Source: Imbricaverruca yamaguchii (Eukaryota; Arthropoda; Thecostraca; Neoverrucidae). From it: a stretch of DNA of 64,000 nt. Every line of letters begins with the position of its first letter. The first letter of the stretch is position 1. The stretch lies in the NCBI GenBank assembly GCA_034440575.1, contig JAOTOL010001429.1, forward strand, positions 745,501 through 809,500, given 5' to 3'. Shown here piece after piece: positions 60,095 through 64,000 of the stretch. A program made the translations under genes and the position numbers. The notes under the pieces are model-generated. The model was given only the letters and a program-made list of their open reading frames with translations, was not told where the DNA came from and searched no databases.

Positions 60095-60240
60095 TGGATC
60101 GGTTCATAAAGACGTAAAAGACATAAAAGATTAGTGCAACTATGAGCCACAAGGGCCCTTCTTGGTTGCGCTCTGTACATTGAACCAGTTGCCCACCAAA
60201 TCTGTCAATCAGCCCTCCTTGTAATACTGAAAAGGTTCAG
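60095..60240 (-). mobile_element. CR1-like 3'-end fragment, minus strand
   Basis: The plus strand reads TTCATAAAGACGTAAAAGAC then ATTAGTGCAACTATGAGCC; this is the reverse complement of 19385-19500 and includes the last codons of the RT. It is a severely 5'-truncated insertion that fixes the element's 3' terminus. Confidence 0.85.
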
Positions 60241-60468
60241 GTGGCGCCACATGCGAACGTTCGACGGTACAGCTCGGTTAGTTACCAAACACCGATTTAA
60301 ACATCTCCATTTGCAAATTGCATTTGTGTCATCATAATGATGTCTTGTTTGTCCATGCTCGCCATGACGGCCGTATTGTGCTTCACCACATTTACCCTCA
60401 TCGCCGCATTTTGTTTCTCCATTATTTTTTTAATGTGCTACTCTTATTTGGTCTAATTTCGGCACATT

Positions 60469-61065
60469 CTACGTCAGCATTGTATTCGGTGGACGACGAT
60501 GCATCATGAATTTGCATTTTTCCTGAGGATGATCACCGTCTGATGAGTCATCCAACATCCGTTTTTCTGGTGGGGCAGGCATCACTGGACCTTCAGCTGA
60601 ATCTTTCAATAGTATGGCTAATTGTGACAAGGAAATGTCATCCTCCGAGTCACTACTTCGGAGTTTTAAGTGCTCCGCCAATCGTGTCCGTGGAACAGCA
60701 TTATCTGAGTCACTGGATGACGACAATGGTCGTATATTTATCTTGACTAAATCTGAATGCGCGATATTGTCCTGAATCACTGGATGTCGGCATTGGCCGC
60801 TTGTTTCGTCCAGCTGACGGTGATAACGGATTTTCACAGTTTGCATCACTGGCTGCCGGTGGGGCTCAGCCCCTTCGGTCAAATTGGTGAGAGGCAACTC
60901 ATGTTCTGACAGGCCAGACACAACCTGTGGTGGTTCCACAGAAACAGGCATGGAATCATCCGTTACCACCTCGGTAGTTTCGTTTTCCTTCATTTTCGGT
61001 GGAGCAATTACATCCATGGAACAGTCATCATAATGTGGACGACAGACGTCGTCCAGTTTGACCAA
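60469..61065 (-). CDS. Hypothetical 198-codon frame, possibly the C-terminal end of an LTR-element pol
   Basis: Acidic, Ser/Asp-rich protein (LSSSSDSDNAVPR, RSSDSEDDISLSQLA) with no catalytic motif. It lies directly downstream, on the same strand, of integrase-like debris (61250-62050), and the preceding minus-strand frame reads KLCSADPNTNWEL, like the segment after integrase in Gypsy-type elements. It may be the pol C-terminal tail or an extra ORF. Not recognised as a host gene. Confidence 0.4.
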   Translation of the reverse strand: MVKLDDVCRPHYDDCSMDVIAPPKMKENETTEVVTDDSMPVSVEPPQVVSGLSEHELPLTNLTEGAEPHRQPVMQTVKIRYHRQLDETSGQCRHPVIQDNIAHSDLVKINIRPLSSSSDSDNAVPRTRLAEHLKLRSSDSEDDISLSQLAILLKDSAEGPVMPAPPEKRMLDDSSDGDHPQEKCKFMMHRRPPNTMLT

Positions 61066-61079
61066 TGCCTGCAGCTGTA

Positions 61080-62050
61080 CTCATTCTGGTGCTGGACCGT
61101 CAACTTTGGACTTTTTCGCCCCTGACTTGTTTTCACCGGCTCGTCATCGTCTTTCGTCAGCTCCCAGTTCGTGTTTGGGTCAGCTGAACACAATTTTAGG
61201 GCATGCACCAGTGTCGGATCTTGCCCGTTGTTTGGTCTCGAATAACGTAAGTTGCTGAACTAGTCCGTTTGATGATCCAAAAGTATGGTTTCCAGGGACG
61301 CAAAACTGTTGGCGTCGTGGCAGGTTGCATGGATATGAATATGGATGGATATGGATATGGATACGAGGGATAATTTCGTCCATAAGTATTTTTGCGACGG
61401 CATGAGCGTCCTTTCTTTCTGTGCGAAAACTCTCAGACCAAGAGGGAAAAAGGTCGATGATCGTGATAGCCTACTGGTTACCACTTAGTGTTTCCGGGAA
61501 TGGTCCACAAGCGTCAATGGCCAACATCTCGAACGAGTAATGCGTCGGTGGGATTTTCTGCATCGGCACTGGTGCGGACTTCGCTTTACGTCCCGTGCGA
61601 AGCCCGCAAGCTTTGAGCTAAGCCACAGTGTCTCCCCGCATTCAATTCTAGTAATATCATAATTTAAGTTTCCCGTACTTTTTTGTCAACCCCATGTGGC
61701 CTGCAAGGAAACCCTCGTGCATCTCCTCCAGCACCTCTTCTCACAAACATTTTTGCATACACAGTTGCAAGTCCGGAAATGGTCCACAACGGGCACCATC
61801 GCTAATTTTGTAAATGACCTTACCCGATTCCATGTCGTATGTCGTACCATGTCGCAAAGCAATGTCATTGTAATCGGAATGACTTGTCATCGATGACTTT
61901 TCGAATATTGGCTATGTCGTCGTCCGCTTTCTGAAGTTTTCCCACCAGCGCGCCAGTCCGCTAGCAGCTGTCCATCACAGGACAATCTAACACGGCCTTA
62001 TTCGATAGCCACACATGACGTAGTCCGCACATTTACTGCAATTGGTCGGC
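61080..62050 (-). pseudogene. LTR-retrotransposon pol relic (integrase)
   Basis: On the minus strand, in shifting frames: a tether region with VWLSNKAVLDCPVMDS (about 62010-61960), an HHCC-type zinc region (HEGFLAGHMG; a LKACGL segment) near 61740-61600, then the integrase core start MQKIPPTHYSFEMLAIDACGP and FPETLSGNQ (61565-61480), where Asp in AIDACGP is the first catalytic Asp, and IDLFPLGLRVFAQKE (about 61460-61420). Stops and frame changes show it is inactive. The family is Gypsy-like by this order. Confidence 0.65.
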
Positions 62051-62159
62051 CATAGATGGCGCAGTGCTTCCGATCGATCGACCACCTCAAAGAGTACCCC
62101 GCTCGAGGTTACAGCCAGCGGTCCACGCCTGAACCCGGACGTCATCACATCTGCTGATA

Positions 62160-62330
62160 AGCAGAATGCTGCAGGTGGCCGTCAAAATAGCTGAGGTCAA
62201 TATGGACCAGGTAACGGCGGCGTCCGCTCAAGGCTTCGTGAACGGACCCGTCGGATCGGCATACGTGGGGACTAAATGCATTGATATGAGGGTGCCAAAA
62301 CGAACTTCGTTACACGGGTAGCTCAGGTCA
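62160..62330 (+). repeat. Dispersed repeat, copy 2 (pair with 55375-55545)
   Basis: AATGCTGCAGGTGGCCGTC, GCTCAAGGCTTCGTGAACGG and CATACGTGGGGACTAAATG; same orientation and order as copy 1. Confidence 0.7.
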
Positions 62331-62835
62331 GACCAGACTTCTGATGCTTGAAGCCATCTATGAATAGTCCACCGGGAAAATGGTGTTCCAGTTGACAATC
62401 CCAATGTATTTTCATCCGCGGTGTTTTTGTTTCAAGCATCGCCTACCAGTTTTATGGAATCGTACATTGATTGCATAATAATGTTACATTGGAAATGCAT
62501 TATTCCAGAACACTGGTCATGCTTTATCTCCATTTCTAAAGCAAGGCAAACAAAACAATACTTGATACAATGGTACAAGCACGTTTCCCAGGCGACGTCA
62601 TCTACTTAGTAAGCCGCCGCATTAACAACTATCCGACAGTTCGGTGGTAAAGTTACAATAATCGATGCAATGGTGTAAGCGAGCTTCCCCAAGCAACTTC
62701 CGGTATCACAGGGGATAAGCATGGCTTACGGTGACGGGATCGCCTTAGGTGCGGCGGCCGGTCACAAGTTTCAGCGTGTAAGCCTAGGTACGACATCGGC
62801 CGAGTAGGGCTAGATAGGTCGGCTATTAACCCGCG
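62330..62835. other. Intergenic DNA, nothing recognised
   Basis: No coding segment or clear repeat was supported. Confidence 0.5.
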
Positions 62836-63665
62836 CCGTCTTTCCGGTCAGATCCTCACACCCCGTCTCTGGGGGGGGGGTTGAAGACCCCCTCTAAAAT
62901 CCAAACTAAGCATCGCACGAAAACGAAAGAGGTGTCATCGGAAAGCGCTCGACGGGTAGGGTCCTCATCCACACTCCAAGACAATTTCCCCCAAAAGTGA
63001 CGTCACCACGGGGGCTAGATTTTCACGACTTCGGGTTTCACTAACTTCACGACTTAACGACTTACATTATGTTTTTGACTCTGGGGAGTTCATTTTGGGG
63101 ATATATGAAAAACACAATTTATTTGGGATGATAAAAGGACAGCAAAGTAGACCAGTACTATAATTGTTTGTCCCCCCCCCCCCTAATTTTTTTACATTTC
63201 AAAATGTTGAGTTTTCAAGTTTTCTTCAATTTTCCTTTTCCAATGGGTAGAGCAGACCGAGAAACGTTGCTGGAAGTCAATTTTCCCTCGCAAAAATGCT
63301 TACTTTAGCCAGAATCTTGTATTTGAACTGCAATTTAACAAATACGCAAAATTTATAAGTAGTCAAAAACGAAAAAAAATCCACTCGTACGTTTTGTTGC
63401 ATCCGTAAAGATAAGCAAACGCTGAAAGTTTCATTAAAATATCTTTGTCTGTTAAAGCGTGACGACTGGTTGAACTTTTTTGGAGGTGACCTCACTTGAC
63501 CTTCACTAACTCGTTGACCCTAAGAGACCTGACCTAAAAAAAATTGAATCAGCATGTCAAATCGATGTGGGAAAAGGTATGCCAAATTTTGGCGCACTGC
63601 CGCGCGCCGTTCGTCCGCTATCCGCGAAAAATCTGATGGGACGGCGGTTGAAGGACCCCGAGACG
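62835..63665 (-). repeat. Dispersed repeat family, minus copy (pair with 35200-36000)
   Basis: The inverse of 35200-36000: it starts CTTTCCGGTCAGATCCTCAC, continues through GGAAAGCGCTCGACGGGTAG and AAAAGTGACGTCAC, and ends with GTTTTGTTGCATCCGTAAAG, CGTGACGACTGGTTGAACTT and CCGAGACGGGACGGG. Gaps occur in G/C homopolymers (62872-62881; 63174-63183). Confidence 0.75.
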
Positions 63666-63669
63666 GGAC

Positions 63670-64000
63670 GGGTTAATACCCCAGACATCGTATCCGGCAG
63701 AAACCAGGTCACTGTAAGTCCTAAGCTGTGATCTGAGAAAGCAAGATGTGATGAATGGATGTGCGGCACTGAAGAGGAATGATCCTGTTGTGGTTTTGAC
63801 CTGTGTACTCATCCATATTTAAACTTGACATTGCAGGTAATGGTTTTAATGCACTAAACACCGCTTGTCCCACCAACCTTGAATAATTATGTAAATAGCG
63901 CTGCTGTTCAGTATCTTTTTCATGCACAAGAAAGGTACCGAAGTAATCCTACTCGAAGATAGAAAATACACTGATTTTGGCAGATTTCAGACCACCTCTC
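63670..64000. other. Right-end sequence, nothing recognised
   Basis: Only short frames without similarity. Confidence 0.5.

Overview
This is eukaryotic, invertebrate DNA, most likely from an arthropod; a crustacean or arachnid would fit, but the species cannot be named from the sequence. The signs are spliced genes with GT-AG introns, GC-rich coding exons in AT-richer intergenic DNA, several tRNA-derived SINE families, decayed jockey/I-type and CR1-type non-LTR retrotransposons, an LTR-retrotransposon pol relic, a hAT-like MITE, and a relic of the Cc8L18.2-like family I associate with arthropods.

Two host genes are supported, both on the + strand. The first (892-5589) is one very large exon of an RBM12-like RNA-binding protein: an N-terminal RS domain, four RRMs, and an 18-bp coding minisatellite that encodes a long MGRDGP repeat. 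The second (29110-53324) is a DDX3/PL10/Belle DEAD-box RNA helicase in at least 12 exons. Every splice phase closes, and the Q motif and motifs I, Ia, Ib, II-VI are all intact. The first coding exon with the start codon was not found.

Layout: 1-891 upstream sequence; 892-5589 RBM12-like; 5590-6860 3' flank with a perfect 51-bp palindrome; 6860-10860 degenerate I/jockey-type retroelement; 11219-13022 broken Cc8L18.2-like relic; 13330-13720 homopolymer-rich block that looks like poor sequence; 13720-29100 AT-rich intergenic DNA with SINEs, a CR1-like element, a hAT-MITE copy and a 33-bp satellite; 29110-53324 DDX3; 53325-55020 GC-rich 3' flank; 55020-64000 repeat-dominated DNA with a second CR1-like copy, LTR-pol debris and dispersed repeats.

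The most unusual feature is the DDX3 gene structure. Nearly every intron carries its own private minisatellite, and at five exon-intron junctions the repeated unit includes the splice site: exon-start copies upstream of true acceptors (exons 2 and 6), exon-end plus donor copies downstream of true donors (exons 5 and 7), and a 25-bp array that runs into the last acceptor. Several copies form in-frame alternative splice sites; others form immediate-stop decoys. One further array (47490-48140) appears to have grown from a SINE 3' tail. Several regions (13330-13720, 56160-56350, 58060-58440, parts of the satellites) show clustered one-base indels or homopolymers that suggest uncorrected long-read sequence, so some frame breaks in the mobile elements may be technical.
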